DNA of 14,506 bases from Candidatus Thorarchaeota archaeon MP8T_1 (GCA_002825465.1 PJER01000053.1:1-14506), one strand, 5' to 3'. Counted from the stretch's first letter, positions 7,090-14,135 are shown. Notes: generated by a model not told the origin, from the letters alone. Numbers and translations: made by a program.

Positions 7090-7126
7090 TCAGACCCGGT
7101 CCGTTTGTTTACGACCGCGCCTTCAT
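7090..7126 (-). promoter_or_regulatory. SECIS element of eukaryotic type for vhuU
   Basis: Minus strand: ATGA at 7126-7123, where TGA is the vhuU stop. The stem is 7122-7113 paired with 7101-7092: A-T, G-C, G-T, C-G, one G-G mismatch, C-G, G-C, G-C, T-A, C-G. The apical loop GTAAACAAACG (7112-7102) holds AAA about 12 nt from the core, and the 3' side is TGAC (7092-7089). The two GA steps can form the tandem sheared G-A/A-G pairs of the SECIS kink-turn core bound by SBP2/L7Ae-type proteins. Eukaryotic SECIS have ATGA - stem - AA loop - TGA; Lokiarchaeota selenoprotein genes were reported to carry such structures, while the canonical methanogen SECIS looks different. The Sec UGA is about 80 nt upstream. 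The structure was drawn by hand. Confidence 0.7.
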
Positions 7127-7287
7127 CCGCCGCCAGTCACTAGCTCCTTCCTGACTATTTCGCGACCCTCATCGTCTACGATGACCAAATGAGCGCCGCA
7201 GGATAGTCAGCAGTCGTAACACCGAACCACCATCTCAATGAGGTTCAGTATTCCTTCAGGTATTTCTTCCGTCATTTTTTGCACCAT
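7123..7287 (-). CDS. vhuU: VhuU: selenocysteine-containing C-terminal piece of the split [NiFe] hydrogenase large subunit
   Basis: 54-residue selenoprotein with TGA at 7209-7207 read as Sec27. ATG at 7287-7285 overlaps the vhuA stop (TAATG). Residues 12-24 (G-I-L-N-L-I-E-M-V-V-R-C-Y) match the segment that precedes the C-terminal motif in unsplit MvhA. Residues 25-33 read D-C-U-L-S-C-G-A-H, which aligns with canonical DPCxxCxxH with Sec in place of the first Cys. Sec27 and Cys30 would complete the Ni site begun by Cys64 and Cys67 of VhuA. Vhu of Methanococcus has the same split (tiny VhuU selenopolypeptide) and the same D-G-A-U order. After His33 comes a 21-residue tail (to L-V-T-G-G-G), likely removed by the hydrogenase endopeptidase. 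Odd points: Cys26 replaces the motif Pro, and Cys23 is extra. If the TGA were a stop, a useless 26-mer and a catalytically dead large subunit would result. Confidence 0.87.
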
Positions 7288-8603
7288 TATCTTTTCACCA
7301 TTGGCTCCGGAAGCTTCAAGCTCTCGTGAGCCTTATCTTCGAATATTTGCTTGGCTGCAACCATGAGTGATTTCTCAATCCCCGCAATGTTATTGTTAGT
7401 AGCAACTACAAGGTTTGCCTTGACAAGCATTCCTTTTTCATCCGACACATAGTTATGCATCAGGGTTCCTCTCGGAGCCTCAACGATTCCAACACCATTA
7501 CCGGCCTTGGGTTCAACATCTGATAGTTTTACATCAGTACTGCAAATATCTGGATCCTTTAGGAGAGTAGCTACCCACTCGAAGGCTTGCACTAGTTCTA
7601 CAATTCGAGCATAGTGATATGCAAACGTGTGGTGTGAGGGTCTTCCGACAAGCTCACGCATCTCCTTCAGAGCCGCATCTGCAAGGGGTGTCGCCATGTT
7701 CTCATTCACATTACAGCGTGCAAGTGTGTTCGCACGCCAGATCCCTTCAGGATAACCAGCAGGTTTGAAGTACATATGAGTTGCATAGGCGTGTGGCGAT
7801 ACATGTTCACCATAATATTTGGTATAGTCCTTCGGTTCAAAGTCTGCGACTATATTGCCTTCCGGATCCATCACTCGAACTGTGCCATCATAGATGTCTA
7901 GTTTTCCTTTGTTCGTGAGGCCAATATAATATGTAGGCACTACCGCCACTTTGGTAATTACATCGAGATAGTCTGTCACAACCTTCTTCGCCAGGTCAAC
8001 AGTATTCAATGTTAATTGTTGAATCTCCTCTAGCCGTCCTAGAAAGAAGTCGCGGTCTTCTTCTTTGAATGAGGTCAGCATTCCTCCAGGAATACCGGTT
8101 GTTGGATGTACAGCTTTTGCGCCAATAGTCTTTATGAGTTCCTGACCAAATTCCATCATTTTAATAGCTTGAACAGCCACATCTGGCAGGTCTCTCAAGA
8201 CTGCAGCGACATTTCTATCTGCTGGGTTTGCGAATGGCCCATAGACAAAGTCAGGGGCAGCTAATGCGTAGAAGTGAATGGTGTGAGATGAGAACTGCTT
8301 AGCCTCAATCATTAGACGTCTCAATTTGATTGCGGCAGGAGGAGGAGTGATATCCCATGCAGCCTCAACAGCCTTCACTGAAGCCAGGTGGTGAGGAATA
8401 GGACAGATACCACAGATTCTTGGAGCAATCCTTGGAGCTTCCTCCATTGGACGGCCCTCAAGGAATTTCTCGAAGAATCGTGTTGAATTCACATTGAATT
8501 GGACATCCTTTACCTTCCCATCCTTACCTAGTTTCAATGTTAGACTCCCGTGTCCTTCTAACCGAGTTACGGGATCAATTCTAATTGTTTTGTCCTCGGT
8601 CAT
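7287..8603 (-). CDS. vhuA: F420-non-reducing [NiFe] hydrogenase large subunit, split form (VhuA/MvhA)
   Basis: 438 residues. Binds part of the NiFe site that splits H2 in a cytoplasmic group 3c-type hydrogenase. R-x-E-G-H at 14-18 and R-I-C-G-I-C-P-I-P-H at 62-71 (Cys64, Cys67, His71) give the N-terminal (L1) motif. The C-terminal L2 motif DPCxxCxxH is absent: the protein ends K-L-P-E-P-M-V-K-R and the rest is encoded by vhuU, which starts in this gene's stop codon. The start ATG overlaps the vhuG stop (ATGA), and GGAGGTC just upstream lies inside vhuG. No other defect is seen, so this is a genuine split gene and not a truncation. It needs the usual Hyp maturation proteins, which are not in the window. 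Confidence 0.93.
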   Translation of the reverse strand: MTEDKTIRIDPVTRLEGHGSLTLKLGKDGKVKDVQFNVNSTRFFEKFLEGRPMEEAPRIAPRICGICPIPHHLASVKAVEAAWDITPPPAAIKLRRLMIEAKQFSSHTIHFYALAAPDFVYGPFANPADRNVAAVLRDLPDVAVQAIKMMEFGQELIKTIGAKAVHPTTGIPGGMLTSFKEEDRDFFLGRLEEIQQLTLNTVDLAKKVVTDYLDVITKVAVVPTYYIGLTNKGKLDIYDGTVRVMDPEGNIVADFEPKDYTKYYGEHVSPHAYATHMYFKPAGYPEGIWRANTLARCNVNENMATPLADAALKEMRELVGRPSHHTFAYHYARIVELVQAFEWVATLLKDPDICSTDVKLSDVEPKAGNGVGIVEAPRGTLMHNYVSDEKGMLVKANLVVATNNNIAGIEKSLMVAAKQIFEDKAHESLKLPEPMVKR

Positions 8604-9523
8604 TTACTCTTGACCTCCTCGCGTTTAATTCGAATACTGCCTAGGTTGCTTGTCGCATAATCAAAACGATAGAATGTGCCTAGGGGATCCTTCACTTGCT
8701 CTTTAATCACATCAGGTTCAAGGGGAGCATAGGTTCCTAGCATAGCCATCGAGTTTGCCCCATGATCTTGCATGATTGGCGGAGGCGGACCGAAGCATCC
8801 TCTGCAAGTAGCACCTTTATTCACACATTGCCCTTCACACAGGCCCCAAGTTGATGATCCAACACATATGTAACCCTGTTCTAGAAGACATCGGTCAGGA
8901 TCAGCAATTCCCTGATAGGGGCGGAGAATCTTCTCGACCGGGGTTTCTTTCTTTTCTCTATTACAATAATGACACACCGTGTGAGGGGGTAATTCAATTG
9001 GTTCTCCTGCTAACAACTTGCTTACAGCTGTGAGAATCAATTTGGAGGTGGGCGGACATCCCGGCAGGTAAATATCAAAGTCGACAAAGCTGTTGTTAGG
9101 CTTTACCACAGGTGCAATCCCAGGAATATTCTCATTTGGAACTTTACCACCAGTCACTGTGAAATTCTCTCGGAATTTGACATCATAACATTCCTCAATG
9201 TCTGAGAAGTTTGCCAACCCTGGAATTCCACCGAAGCATGAGCAAGATCCGAAAGCAATTAGAACTTGGCATTTTTCACGCATGATTTTCAGCAGATGAA
9301 TATCCTCTTCAGTTCGCGCCATGCCTTCATAAAGTCCGACAACAATAGACTTGTCATCATAGCTCTCCAAGTGGTGGAGTTTGAAATCAGCTACAGCTTG
9401 CCAGTATTTAATCTCAAGAGCAGGCAATACTGTTGCTAGATTGAGATGAATGTCAACAAGGCTCTGGAAGCAACCCCAACAGGAGCTGCCTTGACCCATG
9501 GCGATAGACACTGGATCTGCCAT
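8600..9523 (-). CDS. vhuG: F420-non-reducing hydrogenase small (electron-transfer) subunit VhuG/MvhG
   Basis: 307 residues from ATG 9523, chosen because AGGAGG (about 9531-9536, within the last codons of the preceding gene) is correctly spaced and the residues before it look like read-through of another frame. The N-terminal flavodoxin-like domain carries the proximal [4Fe-4S] ligands: C15/C18 in S-S-C-W-G-C, C94/C96 in G-S-C-S-C-F-G-G, and C156 in L-P-G-C-P-P. The C-terminal domain has C184, C187, C212 and C220, then C229, C233, C240 and C243 before G-P-P-P-P, fitting two more clusters. It carries electrons from the NiFe site of VhuA/VhuU to VhuD. Length is normal for the family. Its stop overlaps the vhuA start by 4 nt. 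Confidence 0.93.
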   Translation of the reverse strand: MADPVSIAMGQGSSCWGCFQSLVDIHLNLATVLPALEIKYWQAVADFKLHHLESYDDKSIVVGLYEGMARTEEDIHLLKIMREKCQVLIAFGSCSCFGGIPGLANFSDIEECYDVKFRENFTVTGGKVPNENIPGIAPVVKPNNSFVDFDIYLPGCPPTSKLILTAVSKLLAGEPIELPPHTVCHYCNREKKETPVEKILRPYQGIADPDRCLLEQGYICVGSSTWGLCEGQCVNKGATCRGCFGPPPPIMQDHGANSMAMLGTYAPLEPDVIKEQVKDPLGTFYRFDYATSNLGSIRIKREEVKSK

Positions 9524-9525
9524 CT

Positions 9526-9762
9526 CTATGCCTCCTTCAATACATAGGTGAGCTCCTCGCCGGCTTCGCTCGCGACCTCGACAGTGCCCCATCGTAGCAT
9601 ACCCATTAGATTCCAGACGATCAGATTCTTTTCGAAGCCTGTCGCTTCTGCAATCTTGGATACTGTTGATGGTCCACTTGTCAAGACATCTTCAATCGCT
9701 TTGCGTTGTTTTCTGACTTCTCCGCGTTTCTGACTAAAGAAGCTTACAAACATCTTACTCAT
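9526..9762 (-). CDS. Small winged-helix protein inside the hydrogenase operon
   Basis: 78 residues from ATG 9762, which overlaps the vhuD stop (ATGA) and has GGAG 9 nt upstream; a GTG at 9768 is the alternative but is too close to that site. The first 20 residues are basic (K-R-G-E-V-R-K-Q-R-K). Then comes helix - 'GPSTVSKIAEATGFEKNLIVWNLMGML' turn-helix - and a beta wing (T-V-E-V-A-S-E-A-G-E-E-L-T-Y-V-L), a winged helix-turn-helix fold of the type that opens or reads DNA but is also used for protein contacts. It is translated between vhuD and vhuG in a tightly coupled operon, so it may be a redox-linked regulator or a structural partner. Its last codons contain the vhuG ribosome site. Function unproven. 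Confidence 0.75.
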   Translation of the reverse strand: MSKMFVSFFSQKRGEVRKQRKAIEDVLTSGPSTVSKIAEATGFEKNLIVWNLMGMLRWGTVEVASEAGEELTYVLKEA

Positions 9763-10205
9763 TTCCACTCACTCCTGATTGGACCTAGTTCACGTACTTG
9801 CTCAATTATCGTCTTTACACCATCAGCAAAAATCTGTGCCTCAGAGGCTGAAGCCCACTGTAAGCGCACCCTTCTTGGATTCACGCCTGCTTGCTCAATT
9901 GCTGTTTCCATCAGTGCCCATCTAGCACGAGCCTTGAGATTCCCACTTGTGTAATGGCAATCTCCGGGATGACATCCTGATACAAGAACACCATCAGCAC
10001 CCATGTTAAGTGCTGCAAGAACAAATTCTGGACTTAATCGACCAGTGCAGTTCACTCTCACAATTCTTGCGTTTGTTGGATACTGAATACGACTTGTTCC
10101 AGCCAAATCAGCTCCAGCATACGAGCACCAGTTGCAGCAGTATGCAACGATTCGGGGCTCCCACTCCTTCTCTGTATTCATAGATACAGTTGCTTCTGTG
10201 TTCAT
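9759..10205 (-). CDS. vhuD: F420-non-reducing hydrogenase iron-sulfur subunit D (VhuD/MvhD)
   Basis: 148 residues. The linker subunit that passes electrons from the hydrogenase to HdrA through one [2Fe-2S] cluster. The Cys set is visible: C23-C24-x-x-C27 in 'YCCNWCSYAGADLAG', C53 in R-V-N-C-T-G-R, and C78 and C83 in V-S-G-C-H-P-G-D-C-H-Y. Start is ATG 10205, overlapping the hdrA stop (ATGA) with GGAGGAGG just upstream. An internal Met (residue 9, same N-x-E context) is a weaker alternative. In some Sec-using archaea VhuD is itself a selenoprotein; here the family's Cys positions are all Cys codons and no in-frame TGA occurs. Confidence 0.92.
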   Translation of the reverse strand: MNTEATVSMNTEKEWEPRIVAYCCNWCSYAGADLAGTSRIQYPTNARIVRVNCTGRLSPEFVLAALNMGADGVLVSGCHPGDCHYTSGNLKARARWALMETAIEQAGVNPRRVRLQWASASEAQIFADGVKTIIEQVRELGPIRSEWK

Positions 10206-11956
10206 GCTGAACCTCCTCCTTGAACCGTTGGTATCGCGCATAGATATGCTTCCACCATGGTCAATATCTGTTCATCGGTCGAATGATACATGACTATCGC
10301 ACTACTCGGACATGCGGCAGCACAGGTCCCACAGCCTTTGCATTTTGCTTCTGTAACAAATGCAACAGGCGGATCACGCGTTTCATCCATTGATATGGCA
10401 CCATAAGGACAAGCTGTGACGCACGTATGACAGGAAGAGCACATGTCAGTTATCACGTGTGATGTTGTTGATTCAATCTCCACCTTGCCCTGAGCCATAA
10501 GGCCTACTGCCTTAGCAGCTGCACCGCTGGCATCTATCACAGCTTCAGATGCATTCTTCGCAGCTTGAGCTGCTCCTGCAATCATGACTCCCGCAGTGTG
10601 TGTGGTCAAAGGTGCAAGTTTAATGTGCTCGGGATTAAAGAATCCATCACCACTTCGTGTGAGACTGAACATCTTTGCGGTCTCATCCATATCTGCTGGA
10701 GGAATCATGGCAGAAGCCAATACAAGTAGATCAGGTTCGAACTCAAGTTCAACTCCGCCGAGTACATCAAACCACTTAACTTTGATTTTACCCTTGATGA
10801 CTTCAACCTCGGGATGTGCATCCTGCGGGAACTTGCTATAGATTACATGCTTCTGTCGTGCAAGGCGATGGAATTCTTCGTGACCTTTCCCATATGTTCT
10901 GATGTCTTGATAGAGAACAAGAGCCTCGTCAACTCGGTCTCGCAGGTCTCCTGCGGCTTTTGCTGTAGCAGAACAACAATGCCTTGAGCAATGTTCATGA
11001 CCCTTCTTTCCAGGTTCCCGAGAGCCTACACAGCCAATAAAGACTATCTTCTTCACAGGCTTTCCATCGCTTGGTCGAAGAAATTGTTTGCTTGGCGCCA
11101 TCTCCTGGAGTTCTGCAAGCGTGACAATGTCAGGCGATGTTCCATAGCCATAGTAACCTACTGGTCTGAATGGCTCAAAGCCAGTTGCTAATATGACTGT
11201 ACCGACTTCGTATCGTCGATCCTTTCCGGTATCTAGGTTTTTGATTGTGACACCGAAGTTTCCAATATATCCATCAAAATTGGACACCTTGCTCTTCGTA
11301 AGAATTTTGATGCGCTTGTGTTTTCTCACATCATGAATGAGGGGGCCTATCACCTGAGCACCAGACTCATCTGAAGGGAATAGATGAGTCCACTTGGCAA
11401 CATTCCCTCCAAGCTGGCTGTCTTTCTCAACAAGAATCACATCAAATCCGCGTTCTGCTATATCAAGAGAAGCTCTTAGACCAGCAATGCCACCCCCTAC
11501 AACTAATGTCTTTGGGAGGACATCCACTGTTTTGATTGGCAAGTATTCCAGTTTTGAAGCTCTAGCGACTGACATCCGAACAAGGTCTTTTGCTTTTTCT
11601 GTAGCTTTTTCTGGTTCTCTTGAGTGGCACCAGCTCACATGTTCTCGGAGGTTTACTTGGTCGAACAGGTATCGATTAACATCGGCTTCTTCAACGACAC
11701 GACGAAATGTTGGTTCATGCATTCGAGGCGAACAGCTAGCTACAACGATTCTATTGAGATTGAGCTCCTTGATTTTTTCCTTGATCAAGGTCTGTCCAGC
11801 ATCTGAACACATGAACATCTCATCGGTCGCAAAAGCTACATGTGGTAGGTGTCTTGCCATCTCTGCTACAGAAGCAACATCAACAACACCCGCGATGTTA
11901 TGACCGCAGTGACAGACAAATACACCGATTCGTGGTTCTTCATTTATGTTTGACAA
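10202..11956 (-). CDS. hdrA: Heterodisulfide reductase subunit A, form with N-terminal domain and C-terminal ferredoxin
   Basis: 584 residues from TTG 11956, with GGAGGAG 8 nt upstream. Domains: an HdrA N-terminal Fe-S domain (about 8-115; V-C15-H-C17-G-H-N-I, M-C50-S-D, S-C75-S-P-R-M-H, W-C110-H); a thioredoxin-reductase-like FAD domain from about 149 with G-G-G-I-A-G at 154-159; a G-C-V-G-S-R ... C-S-R-x-C-C motif about 310-330; and a C-terminal ferredoxin domain with C506, 509, 512, 516 and C539, 542, 545, 549. It lacks the ferredoxin insertion and the D-C-S-x-C-I-L-T-P motif that follow the G-G-R-M-A-Q region in classical HdrA; these are present in the adjacent 432-residue HdrA. The FAD of HdrA is the bifurcating site in Hdr-Mvh complexes. 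Its stop overlaps vhuD, fitting direct contact between VhuD and this protein. Confidence 0.92.
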   Translation of the reverse strand: MSNINEEPRIGVFVCHCGHNIAGVVDVASVAEMARHLPHVAFATDEMFMCSDAGQTLIKEKIKELNLNRIVVASCSPRMHEPTFRRVVEEADVNRYLFDQVNLREHVSWCHSREPEKATEKAKDLVRMSVARASKLEYLPIKTVDVLPKTLVVGGGIAGLRASLDIAERGFDVILVEKDSQLGGNVAKWTHLFPSDESGAQVIGPLIHDVRKHKRIKILTKSKVSNFDGYIGNFGVTIKNLDTGKDRRYEVGTVILATGFEPFRPVGYYGYGTSPDIVTLAELQEMAPSKQFLRPSDGKPVKKIVFIGCVGSREPGKKGHEHCSRHCCSATAKAAGDLRDRVDEALVLYQDIRTYGKGHEEFHRLARQKHVIYSKFPQDAHPEVEVIKGKIKVKWFDVLGGVELEFEPDLLVLASAMIPPADMDETAKMFSLTRSGDGFFNPEHIKLAPLTTHTAGVMIAGAAQAAKNASEAVIDASGAAAKAVGLMAQGKVEIESTTSHVITDMCSSCHTCVTACPYGAISMDETRDPPVAFVTEAKCKGCGTCAAACPSSAIVMYHSTDEQILTMVEAYLCAIPTVQGGGSA

Positions 11957-11959
11957 ACT

Positions 11960-13258
11960 CTATGCTCCTCCTTTACTGAGAATGATGGTGGCTTTCATCG
12001 CAGCCGCACTCCCCGCACTCACTGAATCTGGAATGTCCTTAGGGCCATCTGCGCAGCCGCAGACAAACACACCTGCAGTCTTTGTTGCGATAGGCCCAAA
12101 GAAAGAGTGCTCAATCTGAACATAACCATCATCTGTTTGTTCAATTCCCATCTTTGTGGCCAAAGTGTTCATTCCCTCAGGAGGAATAACACCAGGGCTG
12201 ATTACAACCATATCATGTTCGATGAGGCGAACCTTGGAGCTCTCGGTATCTTCGACCTTAACTACGAGATTTCCCGTGTCTTTGCCCTCCATCACCTCAG
12301 CCACACGACCTCTAACAAACTTGACGCCAAAGCGTCTCTTAGCCATTTCATAAAATTCCTCGAATCCTTTTCCAAATGCTCTGATGTCCGCATAATAGAC
12401 CCAAACCTCAGCATCAGGATAGTGTTCGAGCGCCATAACAGCATTCTTGATTGAATACATACAGCAAACGCGACTGCAGTATGGTACTCCCTTCTGTACA
12501 TCCCTTGCCCCAACACATTGGACAAATCCTATGCTATGGGGTTTACTCCCATCACTTAGTCTCACAAGATGACCATGCGTTGGTCCCGCAGCATTAATGA
12601 GCCTTTCAAATTCCATCGCTGTGATAACATTCATGTATTGTCCATAGCCCAGACGTGGATACTGGCTAACATCAAAGAGCTCAAATCCTGTTGCGACGAT
12701 AATCGTACCAACATTGAGATCTATAGTCTTATTGGTCATTTCGAGATCAATTGCGTTTCGTTGGCAGACCTTTGCACATCTCCCGCACTCTATGCAGTTC
12801 ACCTTATCCACTGTATAGACGTTAGGTGTTGCCTGCGGAAATCCAATATAGATAGCCTTTCTGAAACCGATATTCATATCGAACTCATTTGGCACTTCTA
12901 CCGGACATTCAGCTGAACAATCGCCACAACCAGAACAGAGATCTTCCTTCACATAGCGAGCCTTGCGTCGCACGCGAACGCGAAAATCACCAGCCTTACC
13001 TGTGACGCTACCAATCTCTGAATACGTCAAGAGAGTTATGTTTTTGTGATGTGCAACTTCGCTCAATTTGGGAGTCAAGATACATGCACTACAATCCAAT
13101 GTTGGAAAGGTCTTGTCAATCTGAGCCATTCTGCCCCCTATTGAGGAACTTCTCTCAACTAAGTAGACCTTAAAGCCCTGGTTAGCGATGTCAAGCGCGG
13201 CCTGCATTCCAGCAACACCACCCCCAACAACCAATGATGCTTGCTTCTTATCCGTCAT
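11960..13258 (-). CDS. Second HdrA-like subunit with inserted ferredoxin domain
   Basis: 432 residues from ATG 13258, with GAGGA about 7 nt upstream; a longer open frame to 13321 overlaps hdrB and lacks a site. FAD motif G12-G-G-V-A-G17, then G-G-R-M-A-Q and D55-C56-S-A-C59-I-L-T-P-K. The inserted ferredoxin has C108, 111, 114, 118 and C155, 158, 161, 165. After it come the rest of the FAD domain with Q-C-V-G-A-R ... Y-C-S-R-V-C-C-M and the C-terminal G-V-F-V-C-G-C-A-D-G-P-K-D-I. It has no N-terminal HdrA domain and no C-terminal ferredoxin, the parts carried by the neighbouring 584-residue HdrA. The two may form a heterodimer replacing the usual HdrA homodimer. Only 3 nt separate its stop from the next start. 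Confidence 0.9.
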   Translation of the reverse strand: MTDKKQASLVVGGGVAGMQAALDIANQGFKVYLVERSSSIGGRMAQIDKTFPTLDCSACILTPKLSEVAHHKNITLLTYSEIGSVTGKAGDFRVRVRRKARYVKEDLCSGCGDCSAECPVEVPNEFDMNIGFRKAIYIGFPQATPNVYTVDKVNCIECGRCAKVCQRNAIDLEMTNKTIDLNVGTIIVATGFELFDVSQYPRLGYGQYMNVITAMEFERLINAAGPTHGHLVRLSDGSKPHSIGFVQCVGARDVQKGVPYCSRVCCMYSIKNAVMALEHYPDAEVWVYYADIRAFGKGFEEFYEMAKRRFGVKFVRGRVAEVMEGKDTGNLVVKVEDTESSKVRLIEHDMVVISPGVIPPEGMNTLATKMGIEQTDDGYVQIEHSFFGPIATKTAGVFVCGCADGPKDIPDSVSAGSAAAMKATIILSKGGA

Positions 13259-13268
13259 TTCGATTCCT

Positions 13269-14135
13269 CTACATTTCCTGCAGAATTGCCTGTGGGTCAA
13301 TCTTATTGAGTTGAATACCAAGCGAATCGAAATCTATACCCATTGCAGGACCCAGAAACTGTGGAAGCGTCAATACGGGAATCTTCTGTTCGTCTCCAGC
13401 CATATCACCGAACTGAACCTGCGTCAACTGGATATCACAAAACACACAAGCAGTAACAATCCCATCAGCATTCTCATTTCTAATATTCTTAATCTTATCA
13501 AGACCAATCTTGTTTGCGACCTCTTCGTCCATAGCCAACATCGGACCGCCGCAACAACGCGTCTTTCCCACATAGTCCACAGGAGTTGCGCCAGCCGCTT
13601 CGATGATAGTATCAATAATGCTTGGATTCTCAGGATCATCCACATGCACAATCTCAGGAGGACGTGTCACATGACAGCCATAGTGCGCCGCAAGTCGTAC
13701 TCCATGGTATGGTTTGACAATTGCTGCTCTTATTGCATCATAACCGATGTCTTCATTGAAGATCTGGAGGAGGTGCTTGACCTCAACAGTACCAGTGTAC
13801 TTCAAACCTTCTTCACCTAGAAGATCATTTACCTCTAAGCGAAGTTTCTCATCATTATCGAGGTCATGTTTCACCGCTTTGAGAGAACCAGAACAAGCAC
13901 CACAGATTGCGAGAATATCACGGTCCATGCTTTCAGCAATAGCAAGAATTCTCCCACTCATTGCTGCAAAAGCTGTATGACTCACAGACTCAACATATTG
14001 TGCGCCACAACAATTGGCATCCTTCATGGGAATCAGCGTAACACCAAGTTTCTCTAGAACTACCGTCACTGCTGCTTCGTATGCAGGTAATCGAACCGGA
14101 GTTGTGCAACCAGTGTAAAGCACAAATTCTTTCAT
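13269..14135 (-). CDS. hdrB: Heterodisulfide reductase subunit B
   Basis: 288 residues. Catalytic subunit with two CCG domains. The first has C10, C42-C43 and C78/C81 (Y-T-G-C, N-C-C-G, C-G-A-C-S-G). The second has C154, C194-C195 and C230/C233 (Y-G-C-H, R-C-C-G-G-P, A-C-V-F-C). In methanogen HdrB these motifs hold two noncubane [4Fe-4S] clusters that cleave the CoM-S-S-CoB disulfide; all ligand positions appear intact. In a non-methanogen the natural disulfide substrate is unknown. Its ATG overlaps the hdrC stop by one base (TAATG), so translation is probably coupled. Confidence 0.93.
   Translation of the reverse strand: MKEFVLYTGCTTPVRLPAYEAAVTVVLEKLGVTLIPMKDANCCGAQYVESVSHTAFAAMSGRILAIAESMDRDILAICGACSGSLKAVKHDLDNDEKLRLEVNDLLGEEGLKYTGTVEVKHLLQIFNEDIGYDAIRAAIVKPYHGVRLAAHYGCHVTRPPEIVHVDDPENPSIIDTIIEAAGATPVDYVGKTRCCGGPMLAMDEEVANKIGLDKIKNIRNENADGIVTACVFCDIQLTQVQFGDMAGDEQKIPVLTLPQFLGPAMGIDFDSLGIQLNKIDPQAILQEM

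Noticed and set aside
1464..7165. Four intergenic repeats as a miniature transposable element.
   Set aside because: No consistent terminal inverted repeats or target duplications are seen, and the copies are homologous to the 3' end of vhuU next door. A genome-wide search could reopen this.
7210..7287. A 26-residue ORF ending at TGA 7209-7207, or vhuA as a 3'-truncated pseudogene.
   Set aside because: The codons after the TGA continue the hydrogenase motif exactly in frame (L-S-C-G-A-H), the split matches known VhuA/VhuU, and a SECIS-like hairpin follows.
10310..11000. Search for further Sec codons in hdrA and vhuD, which are selenoproteins in some archaea.
   Set aside because: All Fe-S and C-S-R-x-C-C positions are encoded by Cys codons and no in-frame TGA occurs before the stops.
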